Assembly (NCBI GenBank): GCA_001295935.1
Contig: LJHX01000155.1
Location: 1-34,846, forward strand
Direction of reading: 5' to 3'
Length of the DNA: 34,846 bases
From: an alpha proteobacterium AAP81b
Lineage (GTDB): Bacteria > Pseudomonadota > Alphaproteobacteria > Sphingomonadales > Sphingomonadaceae
Shown: in pieces, positions 8,111 to 16,547 of the stretch
How the letters are laid out: each line of letters starts with the position of its first letter
Numbering within the stretch: the stretch's first letter is position 1
Position numbers and translations under genes: made by a program
The notes under the pieces: generated by a model
What the model was told of the DNA's origin: nothing
What the model saw: the letters and a program-made list of their open reading frames with translations, nothing else
The model's database searches: none

Positions 8111-8914
8111 ATGGCCTATGAGCACATCCTTTTCGACGTCGCCGACGGCGTCGCGACGCTGACCATCAACCGCCCCGAGCGGATGAACGCCCTCCATATC
8201 GGCGTCATCGCCGAGATGATCGACGCCGTCGACAAGATCCGCGACGGCCTCGTCGACGCCCGCGTCCTCGTCATGACCGGCACCGGGCGCGCCTTCTGCT
8301 CGGGCGCCGACCTCGCCGGCGGCGGGGCGGGTGGCGGCGGTGGCGGTTCGGGTCCGGTTGACGCCGGCAAGGTGCTCGAAACGCATTTCAACCCGCTGCT
8401 CGAACGGCTGTTCGCGCTGCCGGTGCCGTTCGTCACCGCGGTCAACGGCGCCGCCGCCGGCGCCGGCTGCTCCTATGCGCTGGCCGGCGACATCGTCGTC
8501 GCCGGCAAGTCGGCCTATTTCCTCCAGGCCTTTGTCAACATCGGCCTCGTTCCCGATGTCGGCAGCACCTGGATGCTGCCGCGCCTCGCCGGCAAGGCGC
8601 GGGCGCAGGCGATGATGATGCTCGGCGAGCGCATACCCGCCGAAACCGCCGCCGACTGGGGGATGATCTACAAGGCCGTCGACGACGCCGCGCTGATGGC
8701 CGAGGTCGGCGCCATCGCCGCCAAGCTCGCCAAGGGGCCGACGCGCTCCTATGCGCTGATCCGGCAGGGCATCCGTGACAGCCTCGACAAGACGCTGACC
8801 GAGGCGCTGATGGTCGAGCGCCGCAACCAGCTCCACGCCGGCCGCTCGGCCGACTTCGCCGAGGGCGTCACGGCGTTTCTGCAGAAGCGCCCGGCGGTGT
8901 TCACGGGGAAGTAG
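8111..8914 (+). CDS. Enoyl-CoA hydratase/isomerase (PaaG-like crotonase)
   Basis: This 267-aa crotonase-fold enzyme acts on CoA thioesters. The oxyanion-hole strand FCSGADL and the NGAAAGAG helix (residues ~112-119) are intact. At the second catalytic site it has VPDVGSTWMLPRLAG with Asp149, the arrangement seen in PaaG-type ring-opening isomerases rather than the Glu pair of true hydratases. Residues 70-81 are an almost pure glycine loop (GGGAGGGGGGSG) at the variable active-site loop, which is unusual. The start follows AGGA at 8098-8101. It stands alone, convergent with an alcohol dehydrogenase across a long inverted repeat. Phenylacetate or fatty-acid isomerisation is plausible; no other paa genes are present. 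Confidence 0.85.
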   Translation: MAYEHILFDVADGVATLTINRPERMNALHIGVIAEMIDAVDKIRDGLVDARVLVMTGTGRAFCSGADLAGGGAGGGGGGSGPVDAGKVLETHFNPLLERLFALPVPFVTAVNGAAAGAGCSYALAGDIVVAGKSAYFLQAFVNIGLVPDVGSTWMLPRLAGKARAQAMMMLGERIPAETAADWGMIYKAVDDAALMAEVGAIAAKLAKGPTRSYALIRQGIRDSLDKTLTEALMVERRNQLHAGRSADFAEGVTAFLQKRPAVFTGK

Positions 8915-8948
8915 TCCGGCGCGCCACGACAAGGGCGCGCGCCTTGAC

Positions 8949-9012
8949 CCGCTCATGCCGAGCGAAGTCGAGGCACCTCGGCGCGTGACTCGACTTCGCT
9001 CGGCATGAGCGG
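8949..9012. repeat. Long inverted repeat between convergent genes, copy 1
   Basis: The arms 8949-8972 and 8989-9012 are perfect 24-base inverted repeats with a 16-base loop. The arm contains ATGCCGAGCGAAGTCGAGG. The same arm occurs in an almost identical hairpin at 17513-17586. It lies between the converging genes ending at 8914 and 9022, so it may end transcription in both directions, but it has no T tract and is better seen as a REP-like dispersed repeat. Confidence 0.85.
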
Positions 9013-9021
9013 CGGTGCAAT

Positions 9022-10125
9022 TCAATCCATCACCAGCACCGGCTTGATCGTCGCCCCCGACTTCATGTCCGCCACCGCCTCGTTGATCTGGTCGAGCCGA
9101 TAGGCCTTGATCAGCCGGTCGTGCGGAAACCGCCCGGCGACGTGCATCGCCACCAGCCGGGGGATGAAGTCCTGCGGGTCGGCGTCGCCTTCGACGGCGC
9201 TGCGCAGCGCCCGGCCGGCCAGCAGGACATTGGGGTTGATGGTGATCTCGGTGCCCGGCGGCGTCACCGCCAGCAGCGCCATCTGGCCCTGCGGCGCCAG
9301 CGCCTCCAGCCCCGCCCGCGCCACCGGCGGCGCACCGCTGGTATCGACGATGAAGTCGAGGCCATCGGGCAGGATCTCGCGCAGCGCCAGGGTCAGGTCG
9401 CGGCCGTCGGCGTGGATCAGGTGCGTCGCGCCGAGCTCGCCCGCCAGCGTCAGCCGCTCGGCGTTGCGATCGACGGCGATCAGCGGCGCGCAGCCCGAAT
9501 CGGCCGCCGCCATCAGTGCCGCCAGGCCGACGCCGCCGGTGCCGATGACGGCAAGGCTCTGGCCGGGCTTGGGCGCCAGGCTGTTAAGCACCGTGCCGGC
9601 GCCCGTCTGCATGCCGCAGCCGAAGGGGGCGAGATGCGCGAAGGGCACATCGGCGGCGATCCTCACGGTGTTGCGCGGATAGGCGAGCGCGTAGGTTGCG
9701 AAGGAGGACTGGCCGAAGAAGCCGCCGTAGATCGCCTCGCCACCGTTCGTCATCGGCACGCTGCCATCGGGCAGGACACCGGCATAGTTCAGCGCCATGA
9801 AGTTGGCGCAATATTGCGGCGTGTCATGCGCGCAGCGCGGGCAGCTGCCGCATGACGCATAGCTCAGCACGACGCGGTCGCCGACGGCATAGCCCGTCAC
9901 CCCCTCCCCCCAGGCGACGACCTCGCCGGCGCCTTCATGGCCGAGCACCTGCGGCAGCGGCGTGCCCTGTTCGTAAAACTGCACCCCGACATCGGTGAAG
10001 CAGATGCCGGCGGCGCGAATGCGGACCAGCAGCTGCCCCGGCCCCGGATCGGCAAGGTCGAGGGCTTCGATGCGATAGGACGCGCCGCGTTCGCGGAGCA
10101 CGGCGGCGGTGATGGCGATGGGCAT
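9022..10125 (-). CDS. Zinc-dependent aryl/benzyl-type alcohol dehydrogenase
   Basis: This 367-aa medium-chain dehydrogenase oxidises an alcohol with NAD+. Catalytic zinc ligands are C42 (AGICFTD), H63-E64 (LGHEGAG) and C170 (FGCGMQTGAG). Structural zinc cysteines are C92, C95, C98 and C106. The Rossmann motif is GTGGVGLAAL. The FGCGMQTGAGTVLN segment and overall pattern match the benzyl/aryl alcohol dehydrogenase branch. The ATG at 10125 has a strong GGAGGAA ribosome site five bases before it; the frame runs further upstream without homology. A second member of the superfamily is at 22169-23290. The gene diverges from xseB. Confidence 0.9.
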   Translation of the reverse strand: MPIAITAAVLRERGASYRIEALDLADPGPGQLLVRIRAAGICFTDVGVQFYEQGTPLPQVLGHEGAGEVVAWGEGVTGYAVGDRVVLSYASCGSCPRCAHDTPQYCANFMALNYAGVLPDGSVPMTNGGEAIYGGFFGQSSFATYALAYPRNTVRIAADVPFAHLAPFGCGMQTGAGTVLNSLAPKPGQSLAVIGTGGVGLAALMAAADSGCAPLIAVDRNAERLTLAGELGATHLIHADGRDLTLALREILPDGLDFIVDTSGAPPVARAGLEALAPQGQMALLAVTPPGTEITINPNVLLAGRALRSAVEGDADPQDFIPRLVAMHVAGRFPHDRLIKAYRLDQINEAVADMKSGATIKPVLVMD

Positions 10126-10265
10126 GGGGCTTCCTCCAGGCCAGCCAGCGTGCGGCGGCGGGGCGGCGCCGACAACCCTGCACAACGTCAGGGCATGGCC
10201 CCGCGCGCACCGTGACCGGGCTTTGCGTGCTTGACCCTGTTCGCGCGCCCGTCCAAACACCCGCC

Positions 10266-10520
10266 ATGGCGGAGGCGGAGCGGGCGGACTTGTCATTCGA
10301 AGCGGCGTTGGCGCGGCTTGAAGCGATCGTGCGCCAACTCGAAAGCGGCGACGCCAGCCTTGAAGATTCGATCACCCTTTACAACGAAGGCCAGGCTTTG
10401 AAGGCGCATTGCGAAGCAAAGCTCGAAACCGCCTCGGCGCGGATCGAGGCGATCCAGGCCAATGCTGCCGGCGAGGCCATCGGCACCCGCGCTTTCGCCG
10501 GGCCAACCGACGCGCAATGA
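10266..10520 (+). CDS. xseB: Exodeoxyribonuclease VII small subunit
   Basis: This 84-aa helical protein associates in several copies with XseA to form exonuclease VII, which degrades single-stranded DNA. The family core is clear: LSFEAALARLEAIVRQLESG, then SLEDSITLYNEG and LKAHCEAKLETA. The ATG at 10266 matches the family length; an earlier in-frame start at 10212 would add 18 unrelated residues. The stop overlaps the ispA ATG by four bases, an arrangement common in bacteria where xseB and ispA are adjacent. xseA is not in the window. Confidence 0.95.
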   Translation: MAEAERADLSFEAALARLEAIVRQLESGDASLEDSITLYNEGQALKAHCEAKLETASARIEAIQANAAGEAIGTRAFAGPTDAQ

Positions 10521-11440
10521 GCAGCGCCGACAAGTCCGACCTGAGCCACGGGTCGCAGAGCCTGCGCCCGGCGCTCGAAGCCATCGGCAAGGCGATGGAC
10601 CAGCGCTTCGACCGGCTGCTCCAGGTGCCGGCCGACTCCCGCCGGCCGCTCTTCGAAGCGATGCGCCATGCCGCCATCGGCGGCGGCAAGCGCATGCGGC
10701 CGCTGCTCGTCGTCGCCGCCTGCGACCTTTTCCATGTCGACCGCGAACGCGCGCTGCGCGTCGCCATCGCCATCGAATGCGTCCATGTTTACAGCCTCAT
10801 CCACGACGATCTGCCCTGCATGGACGACGACGACATGCGGCGCGGCAAGCCGACCGTCCACAAGGCCTTCGACGAAGCCACCGCCGTCCTTGCCGGCGAC
10901 AGCCTCCAGGTGCTCGCCTTCGAGATCCTCGCCGACGAGGCGACGCATGAGGACCCCTTCGCGCGCATCGAACTCGTCGCCGAACTCGCCCGCGCCTCGG
11001 GGCCGGCGGGCATGGCCGGCGGCCAGATGATGGACCTTGTCGCCGAGCACGAAATCTATGATCTCGGCGGCGTCACCCGGCTGCAGCAGTTGAAGACCGG
11101 CGCGCTGATCGGCTTCTGCCTCGAAGCCGGCGCCATCATGGGGCGGGTGCCCGAGGCGCAGCGCACCCCCTTGCGCGGCTATGCCCGCGATCTCGGCCTC
11201 GCTTTCCAGATTGCCGACGATTTGCTCGATGTCGAAGGCTCGGCCGACAATACCGGCAAGGCGGTCGGCAAGGATGCCGCCGCCGGCAAGGCGACCTTCG
11301 TCAGCCTGCTCGGCGTCGAACGCGCCCGCACCCAGGCGGCGATGCTGATCGACCAGGCGATCACCCATCTCGGCGGCTATGGCGACGAAGCCGATCTGCT
11401 GCGGGCGATCGCGCGCTTCGCCATCGAACGCGACCGGTAA
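10517..11440 (+). CDS. ispA: Farnesyl diphosphate synthase (trans-polyprenyl synthetase)
   Basis: This 307-aa cytosolic enzyme condenses isopentenyl diphosphate with dimethylallyl and geranyl diphosphates to make farnesyl diphosphate for quinones, undecaprenyl carriers and carotenoids. The first Asp-rich motif is DDLPCMDDDD (D97, D98, D103), and the second is DDLLD (D234, D235, D238). GGGKRMRP binds isopentenyl diphosphate. The two-residue insertion in the first motif and YSLIH before it match bacterial FPP synthases; geranylgeranyl synthase activity cannot be excluded from sequence alone. ATG overlaps the xseB stop. coaD starts 11 bases after the stop. Confidence 0.93.
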   Translation: MSSADKSDLSHGSQSLRPALEAIGKAMDQRFDRLLQVPADSRRPLFEAMRHAAIGGGKRMRPLLVVAACDLFHVDRERALRVAIAIECVHVYSLIHDDLPCMDDDDMRRGKPTVHKAFDEATAVLAGDSLQVLAFEILADEATHEDPFARIELVAELARASGPAGMAGGQMMDLVAEHEIYDLGGVTRLQQLKTGALIGFCLEAGAIMGRVPEAQRTPLRGYARDLGLAFQIADDLLDVEGSADNTGKAVGKDAAAGKATFVSLLGVERARTQAAMLIDQAITHLGGYGDEADLLRAIARFAIERDR

Positions 11441-11451
11441 AGGGGACATTC

Positions 11452-11946
11452 ATGCGCATCGGCGTTTATCCGGGGACGTTCGATCCCGTCACGCTGGGGC
11501 ATATGGACATCATCCGTCGCGGTGCCAAACTCGTCGACAAACTGATCATCGGCGTTGCCACCAATCCGTCGAAATCGCCGATGTTCAGCCTTGCCGAGCG
11601 CAAGGCACAAGTGGCGCGCGAGACCGAGGATGTAGCCCATATCGAGGTCGTCGAATTCGATACGCTGCTGATGAAGTTCGCCGAGGAACAGGGCGCCCAG
11701 ATCATCATCCGCGGCCTGCGCGCCGTTGCCGATTTCGAATATGAATTCCAGATGGCCGGCATGAACCAGCAATTGAACAGCCGCATCGAGACGGTGTTCC
11801 TGATGGCCGATGTCGCCTTGCAGCCGATCGCCTCGCGGCTGGTCAAGGAAATCGCCACCTATGGCGGCGATATCCGCAAATTCGTCTCGCCGCGCATGGC
11901 CGCCGATGTCGTGGCGCGCGTCGCCGAGACGACGGGCGCGCGGTGA
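11452..11946 (+). CDS. coaD: Phosphopantetheine adenylyltransferase
   Basis: This 164-aa enzyme transfers AMP from ATP to 4'-phosphopantetheine, the penultimate step of coenzyme A synthesis. The nucleotidyltransferase signature is complete at the N-terminus: PGTFDPVTLGH with T9 and H17. Further family segments are NPSKSPMFSLAERKAQV, IIIRGLRAVADFEYEFQMAGMN and SSRLVKEIA-like ASRLVKEIATYGGDI. Length is normal. It follows ispA after 11 bases, with GGGGA before the ATG, and its stop overlaps the next gene, so this is an operon. Confidence 0.96.
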   Translation: MRIGVYPGTFDPVTLGHMDIIRRGAKLVDKLIIGVATNPSKSPMFSLAERKAQVARETEDVAHIEVVEFDTLLMKFAEEQGAQIIIRGLRAVADFEYEFQMAGMNQQLNSRIETVFLMADVALQPIASRLVKEIATYGGDIRKFVSPRMAADVVARVAETTGAR

Positions 11947-12647
11947 TGGTGCGGCATTTCCTGGCGGTGCTGCTGGCGACCTTGGCGGTCGCCGCGCCCG
12001 CGGCCGCCCAGAACAAGGCCGGCAAGGCCGATTTCAAGCCGCCGCCCAAGCTGCCGGCGATGGCGCCCGCCGCGGTCATCCCCGGCACGATCGCCCCGAC
12101 GAGCGACGAGGACATTTTGTTCCTCGACCTGTCGAGCGGCGGCCGAGTCAAGATCGTGCTGCGCCCCGATGCCGCTCCCAAGCATGTCGAGCGGATCAAG
12201 ACGCTCGTCCGCCAGGGCTTCTACGACGGCACCATCTTCCACCGCGTCATCGAAGGCTTCATGGCGCAGGGCGGCGACCCGACCGGCACCGGACAGGGTG
12301 GCTCCAAGCTTCCCGATCTCGAACCCGAGTTCAACGAGCTGCCGCATGTCCGCGGCGCGCTTTCGATGGCGCGCGCCCAGGCGGAGAACAGCGCCAACAG
12401 CCAGTTCTTCATCATCTTCCAGCCGACGCTCAAGCTCGATCGCCAGTATACGATCTGGGGGCGGGTGATCGACGGCATGCAATGGGTCGATGCCATCGCC
12501 CGCGGCGAGCCCCCGGAGAATCCGACGCGAATCGTCAAGGCGTCGATCGCCGCCGACAAGGTACCGCCGCCGGCGCCGGCAACGCCGATCCCGGCAACCG
12601 CGCTCTCGCTGCCGCCGACACCGCCAACAAACCCGCCGCCGCGCTGA
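11946..12647 (+). CDS. Exported cyclophilin-type peptidyl-prolyl isomerase
   Basis: This 233-aa protein speeds cis/trans isomerisation at proline bonds. Residues 1-22 form a signal peptide ending AAPAAAQ, so it acts in the periplasm on folding envelope proteins. The cyclophilin core contains GFYDGTIFHRVIEGFMAQGGDPTG (catalytic Arg in FHR), ARAQAENSANSQFFI and the WGRVIDGM segment. A Pro-rich tail (last ~30 residues) is extra. ATG at 11946 overlaps the coaD stop by one base (TGATG); a GTG one codon earlier is an alternative. It closes the xseB-ispA-coaD run and converges on the RTX gene. Confidence 0.92.
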   Translation: MVRHFLAVLLATLAVAAPAAAQNKAGKADFKPPPKLPAMAPAAVIPGTIAPTSDEDILFLDLSSGGRVKIVLRPDAAPKHVERIKTLVRQGFYDGTIFHRVIEGFMAQGGDPTGTGQGGSKLPDLEPEFNELPHVRGALSMARAQAENSANSQFFIIFQPTLKLDRQYTIWGRVIDGMQWVDAIARGEPPENPTRIVKASIAADKVPPPAPATPIPATALSLPPTPPTNPPPR

Positions 12648-12665
12648 GCCGGCGGCCGGCGGCTC

Positions 12666-13823
12666 TCAGCCGATAATGAAGTCGCTGGCGCTGAGCTGCG
12701 CCATCTGGAAGCCGAGGATGACGACGGCGTCGCCGAAGCCGAGAACGATGCCGACGCGGTTGTTCTCGACATCGTTGAACATCAGCGCCTGCAGCTGCGT
12801 CCAGCCAGCGATGCCGAAGCCCTGAAGCTGGATCTTGTCGCTGCCGAGCACCAGGTCGCCGACGACGTCGACACCGGTGCCGGGCTGGAAGAAGAAGCGG
12901 TCATTGCCCGCCTCGCCGAACAGATAATCGGTGCCGCCACGACCGTTGAGCGTATCGTTGCCGGCGCCGCCGATCAGGACGTTCAACTGGGCATTGCCGG
13001 TGATGACATTGGCGAGATCATTGCCGACACCGTAGGGCGTCGTCGCGGTCAGCGTGAGATTTTCGATATTCTCGTAGAGATAATAGCCCGTGCCGGCGAC
13101 GCTGGCGAAAACCGTGTCCGTGCCCTCGCCGACATTCTCGAAGGTCAGGTCGTAGGGCGTATCGACATAGAAGGAATCATTGCCGGTGCCGCCGTACAGC
13201 AGATCATAGTCACCGCGGCCGCTGGCACCGTCGAGGGTGTCGTTGCCGCTGCCGCCATCGAGAATATCGGTGGCGAAGTCGTTTTCGCCGCCGATCAGCG
13301 AATCATTGCCATCCTCGCCATAGATGGCATCGGCGTCCTGCGCGCCGGCGATGCTGTCGTCGCCGCTGCCGCCGACGATAAAATCGATCCCGAAACCGCC
13401 ATTGATCAGATCGTTGCCGGTTTCGCCATAGATCAGATCATTGCCGCCATAGCCGCCGATGACATCGCCGTCCGCACCGCCAAGCAGCAGATTGTTGCCG
13501 TCATTGGCATTGATGATATTGCTGAGATCGTTGCCGACGCCAAAGATATTGCCAGCGTCGCTGGCCAGCGTCAGGTTTTCGATGCCGGCATAAAGGTAGA
13601 AATTGCTGCGCGCGATGACCAGATCGATGCCGCCGTCCAATCCTTCAAAGACCAGGTCGCCGATATTGTCGACAGTGTAGGTGTCATTACCACCCCCTCC
13701 GGTCAGCGAATCGATACCCGCGCCGCCGTTAAGCGAATCGTTACCCTCGTAGCCATACAATTCATCAGGATCGACACCGCCAAGCAGTGTGTCGTTCCCT
13801 GAAGTGCCGTTAAAAACTGCCAT
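12666..13823 (-). CDS. RTX calcium-binding repeat protein, probable type I secretion substrate
   Basis: This 385-aa acidic protein is made almost entirely of nonapeptide RTX repeats (GGxGxDxLx; for example GNDSLNGGAGIDSL, GGYGGNDLIYGETGNDLI, GGAGNDTLNGRGGTDYLFGEAGND). These fold into calcium-bound parallel beta-rolls once outside the cell. Two linkers share the pattern Y-x(3)-E/G-IENLTL-x(10)-GVGNDL-x-N-I/V-I. The C-terminus (GDLVLGSDKIQLQGFGIAG to SASDFIIG) fits the uncleaved C-terminal signal for type I export, and there is no N-terminal signal. No enzyme domain is present. No ABC exporter or membrane-fusion gene is nearby. ATG at 13823 gives MAVFNGTSGNDTLLGG directly; the earlier in-frame start is unlikely. 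Confidence 0.88.
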   Translation of the reverse strand: MAVFNGTSGNDTLLGGVDPDELYGYEGNDSLNGGAGIDSLTGGGGNDTYTVDNIGDLVFEGLDGGIDLVIARSNFYLYAGIENLTLASDAGNIFGVGNDLSNIINANDGNNLLLGGADGDVIGGYGGNDLIYGETGNDLINGGFGIDFIVGGSGDDSIAGAQDADAIYGEDGNDSLIGGENDFATDILDGGSGNDTLDGASGRGDYDLLYGGTGNDSFYVDTPYDLTFENVGEGTDTVFASVAGTGYYLYENIENLTLTATTPYGVGNDLANVITGNAQLNVLIGGAGNDTLNGRGGTDYLFGEAGNDRFFFQPGTGVDVVGDLVLGSDKIQLQGFGIAGWTQLQALMFNDVENNRVGIVLGFGDAVVILGFQMAQLSASDFIIG

Positions 13824-13924
13824 GACCCGGACCCCTGCGCTGCACTGCACCTATAGGGTTGACGGGCGGCTACGCCAAGCGTCACGATCATGTGTAATGC
13901 GACGAAACGCGCTATGAACGTCCC

Positions 13925-14950
13925 ATGCGTGTCGCCGACTTCGACTTCGATCTGCCGCCGGAACGGATCGCGCTGCGTCCGGCGAGCCCGCGCGACGCCG
14001 CGCGGCTGCTCGAAGTGCGCCGCGACGGACGCACCGATCTCGCCGTCGCCGACCTGCCGACGCGCCTTGCGCCGGGCGACGTGCTGGTCGTCAACGATAC
14101 CCGCGTGCTTCCCGCGCAGCTCGCCGGGCGCAAGGGCAATGCGGCGATCGGCGTCACCCTCCACAAGCGCGTCGGCGATGCCGCCTGGTGGAGTTTCGTC
14201 CGCAACGCCCGCCGGCTCAAGCCCGGCGATACGGTCGACTTCGGCGCGGGCCTCACCGGCCGCGTCGTCGAAAAGGCCGAGGATGGCAGCGTGCTCTGGC
14301 GGTTCACCGCCGACGCGCCGATCGAAGTCGCGCTGACGCGTGCCGGCGTCATGCCACTGCCGCCCTATATCGCCGCGCGGCGCGCCGTCGATGGCCGCGA
14401 TGCCGAGGATTATCAGACGCTCCATGCGGCCAGGGATGGCGCGGTGGCGGCGCCGACCGCCGGGCTGCACTTCACGCCGCGGCTATGGGAGGCGCTGGCG
14501 GCGCGCGGCATCGCCCGCGCAACGCTGACCCTGCATGTCGGCGCCGGCACCTTCCTGCCGGTAAAGGCCGACGATACCGACAACCATCGCATGCACGCCG
14601 AATGGGGCAGCCTCGATGCCGCCACCGCCGAGCGCCTCAACGCCGCGCGCGCCCGCGGCGGCCGGGTGATCGCCGTCGGCACGACGTCGCTGCGGCTGCT
14701 CGAAAGCGCCGTCGGGGCCGACGGCCGCCTCGCTGCTTTCGAGGGCGACACATCGATCTTCATCACGCCGGGCTATCGCTTCGGCGCCATCGACGGCCTG
14801 ATCACCAATTTCCATTTGCCGAAATCGACGCTGTTCATGCTGGTCAGCGCACTGATGGGCCTTGACGTCATGCGCGCCGCCTATGCGCATGCCATCGCCA
14901 GCGACTATCGCTTCTACAGCTATGGCGACGCCTCGCTGCTGCTGCCATGA
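13925..14950 (+). CDS. queA: tRNA preQ1(34) S-adenosylmethionine ribosyltransferase-isomerase
   Basis: This 341-aa enzyme transfers and isomerises the ribosyl part of S-adenosylmethionine onto preQ1 at tRNA position 34 to give epoxyqueuosine, part of queuosine modification. It begins [20 protein letters not shown], the family start, and contains [61 protein letters not shown]-x-MHAEW and [19 protein letters not shown]. All conserved blocks are intact. No other queuosine genes are adjacent. It diverges from the RTX gene across 101 bases in which I see no firm promoter. It converges on an EF-hand gene with only 10 bases between. Confidence 0.97.
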   Translation: MRVADFDFDLPPERIALRPASPRDAARLLEVRRDGRTDLAVADLPTRLAPGDVLVVNDTRVLPAQLAGRKGNAAIGVTLHKRVGDAAWWSFVRNARRLKPGDTVDFGAGLTGRVVEKAEDGSVLWRFTADAPIEVALTRAGVMPLPPYIAARRAVDGRDAEDYQTLHAARDGAVAAPTAGLHFTPRLWEALAARGIARATLTLHVGAGTFLPVKADDTDNHRMHAEWGSLDAATAERLNAARARGGRVIAVGTTSLRLLESAVGADGRLAAFEGDTSIFITPGYRFGAIDGLITNFHLPKSTLFMLVSALMGLDVMRAAYAHAIASDYRFYSYGDASLLLP

Positions 14951-14960
14951 ACCCGGCGGG

Positions 14961-15578
14961 CTAAAGCCGCGGCAGATCCTTGCGGGACACCGCGCCCGTG
15001 TCGTCGGGATCGAGCATGGCGAAGCGCCGCCGCGCCGCGGCATCGAATTCGGCCGGCGTGATCGAGCGATCGAAGTCGGCATCGGCCGCCGCCACCGGCT
15101 GCGGAATGTTGAGCAGGCCGAAGCGCGCCGCCCCCTGCAGGATGTCGGCATAGGCCGCGTCGCCGGCGGCGGCACCGACCAGCGTTCCGGTCGACTTGAC
15201 GCGCGGGCCGCGGGGCCGTCCTGGCCGACCGCTGCCCGCCGCGGCGCGGCGCAGCATGACCTCGTAAAGCCGCACTTCCTCGGCATCGATGCGGCCGTCG
15301 CGATTGCCGTCGAGGCGGCCGAACCAGGCGCGCGCGTCGGCGCGGAACTCGGCGAGCGTCAACGCGCCGTCATGGTCGGCGTCGGCACCGGCGAACCAGC
15401 GATCGACGAGCTTTTCCTGCTTGTCGTCGCCGGCGACGATCTCGCCCATCGGCGCGACGAACAGCTGGCGCGGCGGCGGTGCCAGGGCGGCGGCGTCCTC
15501 GGGCGGCAGCGGCTGCGCGCCGGCGCCAGTGAACGCCATCGCGGCGCCTGCCACAACCCAAGTCGCCATCATCCGCAT
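14961..15578 (-). CDS. Exported four-EF-hand calcium-binding protein, paralogue 1
   Basis: This 205-aa protein has a signal peptide (residues 1-21, ending TGAGA) and four EF-hand loops: D66-E77 (DADHDGALTLAE), D90-E101 (DGNRDGRIDAEE), D166-E177 (DADFDRSITPAE) and D190-D201 (DPDDTGAVSRKD). The fourth ends in Asp and may bind weakly. Between pairs two and three is a ~60-residue basic, Gly/Arg-rich linker. It shares the segment LFVAPMGE and the NIPQPV...ADADFDR block with the protein at 17629-18219, and the two flank a pair of paralogous glycosyltransferase-like genes. The start MRMMATWVV is chosen because the upstream open frame lacks homology. Likely a periplasmic calcium sensor or buffer; the partner is unknown. 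Confidence 0.82.
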   Translation of the reverse strand: MRMMATWVVAGAAMAFTGAGAQPLPPEDAAALAPPPRQLFVAPMGEIVAGDDKQEKLVDRWFAGADADHDGALTLAEFRADARAWFGRLDGNRDGRIDAEEVRLYEVMLRRAAAGSGRPGRPRGPRVKSTGTLVGAAAGDAAYADILQGAARFGLLNIPQPVAAADADFDRSITPAEFDAAARRRFAMLDPDDTGAVSRKDLPRL

Positions 15579-15645
15579 CGCAACACTCCACCCGACGTCG
15601 CCGTAAGTGCGGCGGCCGGCGCGGCGATGCAAGCGGCGGCGTGGT

Positions 15646-16482
15646 TCACCCGGCGGCCAGCAGCGGCGCCAGCAGCGCCGCCTGGGGCAGCCGCTGCAGC
15701 GTCGCCAGCGCCCGCGCCTCGACCTCGCGGCGCGCCGCGGCATCGTCGACAAGCCGCCGGCAGGCGGCGACGACGCCATCGCGCGGCACGGCACAGATGC
15801 CCGGCAGATAATCGCCATCGACGGCGGTATCCGAATTGACCTCGGCGACCACCGCCTTGGCGTTGTTCATCAGATAGGACAGCCGCACGACCTCGAGGAT
15901 CTGCGATTCATAATAATGGATGTTGAGCACCACTTTGGCGCGGGCGATCTGCGCGTCGCGCGCCGCGCCATATTGGCCGAACACGGTGACAAGGTTCATG
16001 CCATCGGCAGCGATGGCATCGAGAATTTCGCGGCGGCGATCGTTGACCGAGCCATAGAACAGCACATCGATATCCTGGGGATCGGCGACGGCGATGCGCT
16101 TCAGCCCCGGGTGCCAGCCAAGGCGCAGCAGCTTGACCGGCACATGGCGTTCGGCAAAGGCGGCGACGTTGCGCGGCGAATAATCCCACATCTCGACATG
16201 CCGCGCCCAGGCGAAGACGGTCTCGCGGATCGGGTTGCCGGGATCGGAAATCTGCTCGCTGTTGACAGCGATGCTGCCCGGCGGCAGCGAATTGGCCATT
16301 CCCGGCGGCGCCAGATGGCAGCCGAGGATGATATTGCGCGCGTCGCGCTGGATGCCATGCACCATCATCGTCGTCGGATGGCCGAGGTCGTGAAGGCCAT
16401 AGGCGATGAGCTCGCCAAGCTCGGCAAGCGCCTGGCTGTGGATATAGTTTGGCGGCTGCACGAGGCAGATGTTGAACTTCAT
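15646..16482 (-). CDS. Glycosyltransferase-like protein, paralogue 1
   Basis: This 278-aa soluble protein begins MKFNICLVQPPNYIHSQ and shares its whole length with the divergent gene at 16575-17429. Common blocks are FNIC(L/M)V, (D/N)ARNI(I/V)(L/I)GAHL-like, W-D-Y-S, LRLGWHP, DIDVLFYG, VFG-x-YGA-x-RDA, RAKVVLN(I/L)H and LMNNAKAVVAEV. The layout, a nucleotide-sugar-type Rossmann half with a C-terminal EVVR-x-SYLMNN segment, resembles GT-B glycosyltransferases often found beside surface polysaccharide genes. No catalytic assay family can be named with certainty. GGGGAGG precedes the ATG. The neighbours (EF-hand proteins) are not sugar genes. Confidence 0.72.
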   Translation of the reverse strand: MKFNICLVQPPNYIHSQALAELGELIAYGLHDLGHPTTMMVHGIQRDARNIILGCHLAPPGMANSLPPGSIAVNSEQISDPGNPIRETVFAWARHVEMWDYSPRNVAAFAERHVPVKLLRLGWHPGLKRIAVADPQDIDVLFYGSVNDRRREILDAIAADGMNLVTVFGQYGAARDAQIARAKVVLNIHYYESQILEVVRLSYLMNNAKAVVAEVNSDTAVDGDYLPGICAVPRDGVVAACRRLVDDAAARREVEARALATLQRLPQAALLAPLLAAG

Positions 16483-16493
16483 CGCGGCGCCTC

Positions 16494-16516
16494 CCCGCGG
16501 CTGCCTTAGCCGCGGG
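16494..16516. promoter_or_regulatory. Hairpin in the leader between divergent paralogues
   Basis: The arms 16494-16502 and 16508-16516 are perfect 9-base inverted repeats around a 5-base loop. It lies about 12 bases before the start of the leftward gene, overlapping its ribosome-site region, so it could fold in that mRNA or serve as a protein-binding site. Confidence 0.4.
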
Positions 16517-16532
16517 CCGGGGGCATTGCCAA

Positions 16533-16547
16533 CGCCCGATTCGGGCG
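16533..16547. promoter_or_regulatory. Palindromic operator-like site between divergent paralogues
   Basis: CGCCCGA-T-TCGGGCG is a perfect 7+7 palindrome with a one-base centre, placed midway between the divergent starts at 16482 and 16575. A dimeric regulator could bind it and control both genes. Chance occurrence in GC-rich DNA is possible. Confidence 0.35.

Noticed and set aside
13859-13888. Sigma70-type promoter for queA starting with TTGACG
   Set aside because: The -35 is acceptable but no recognisable -10 lies at 16-18 bases.
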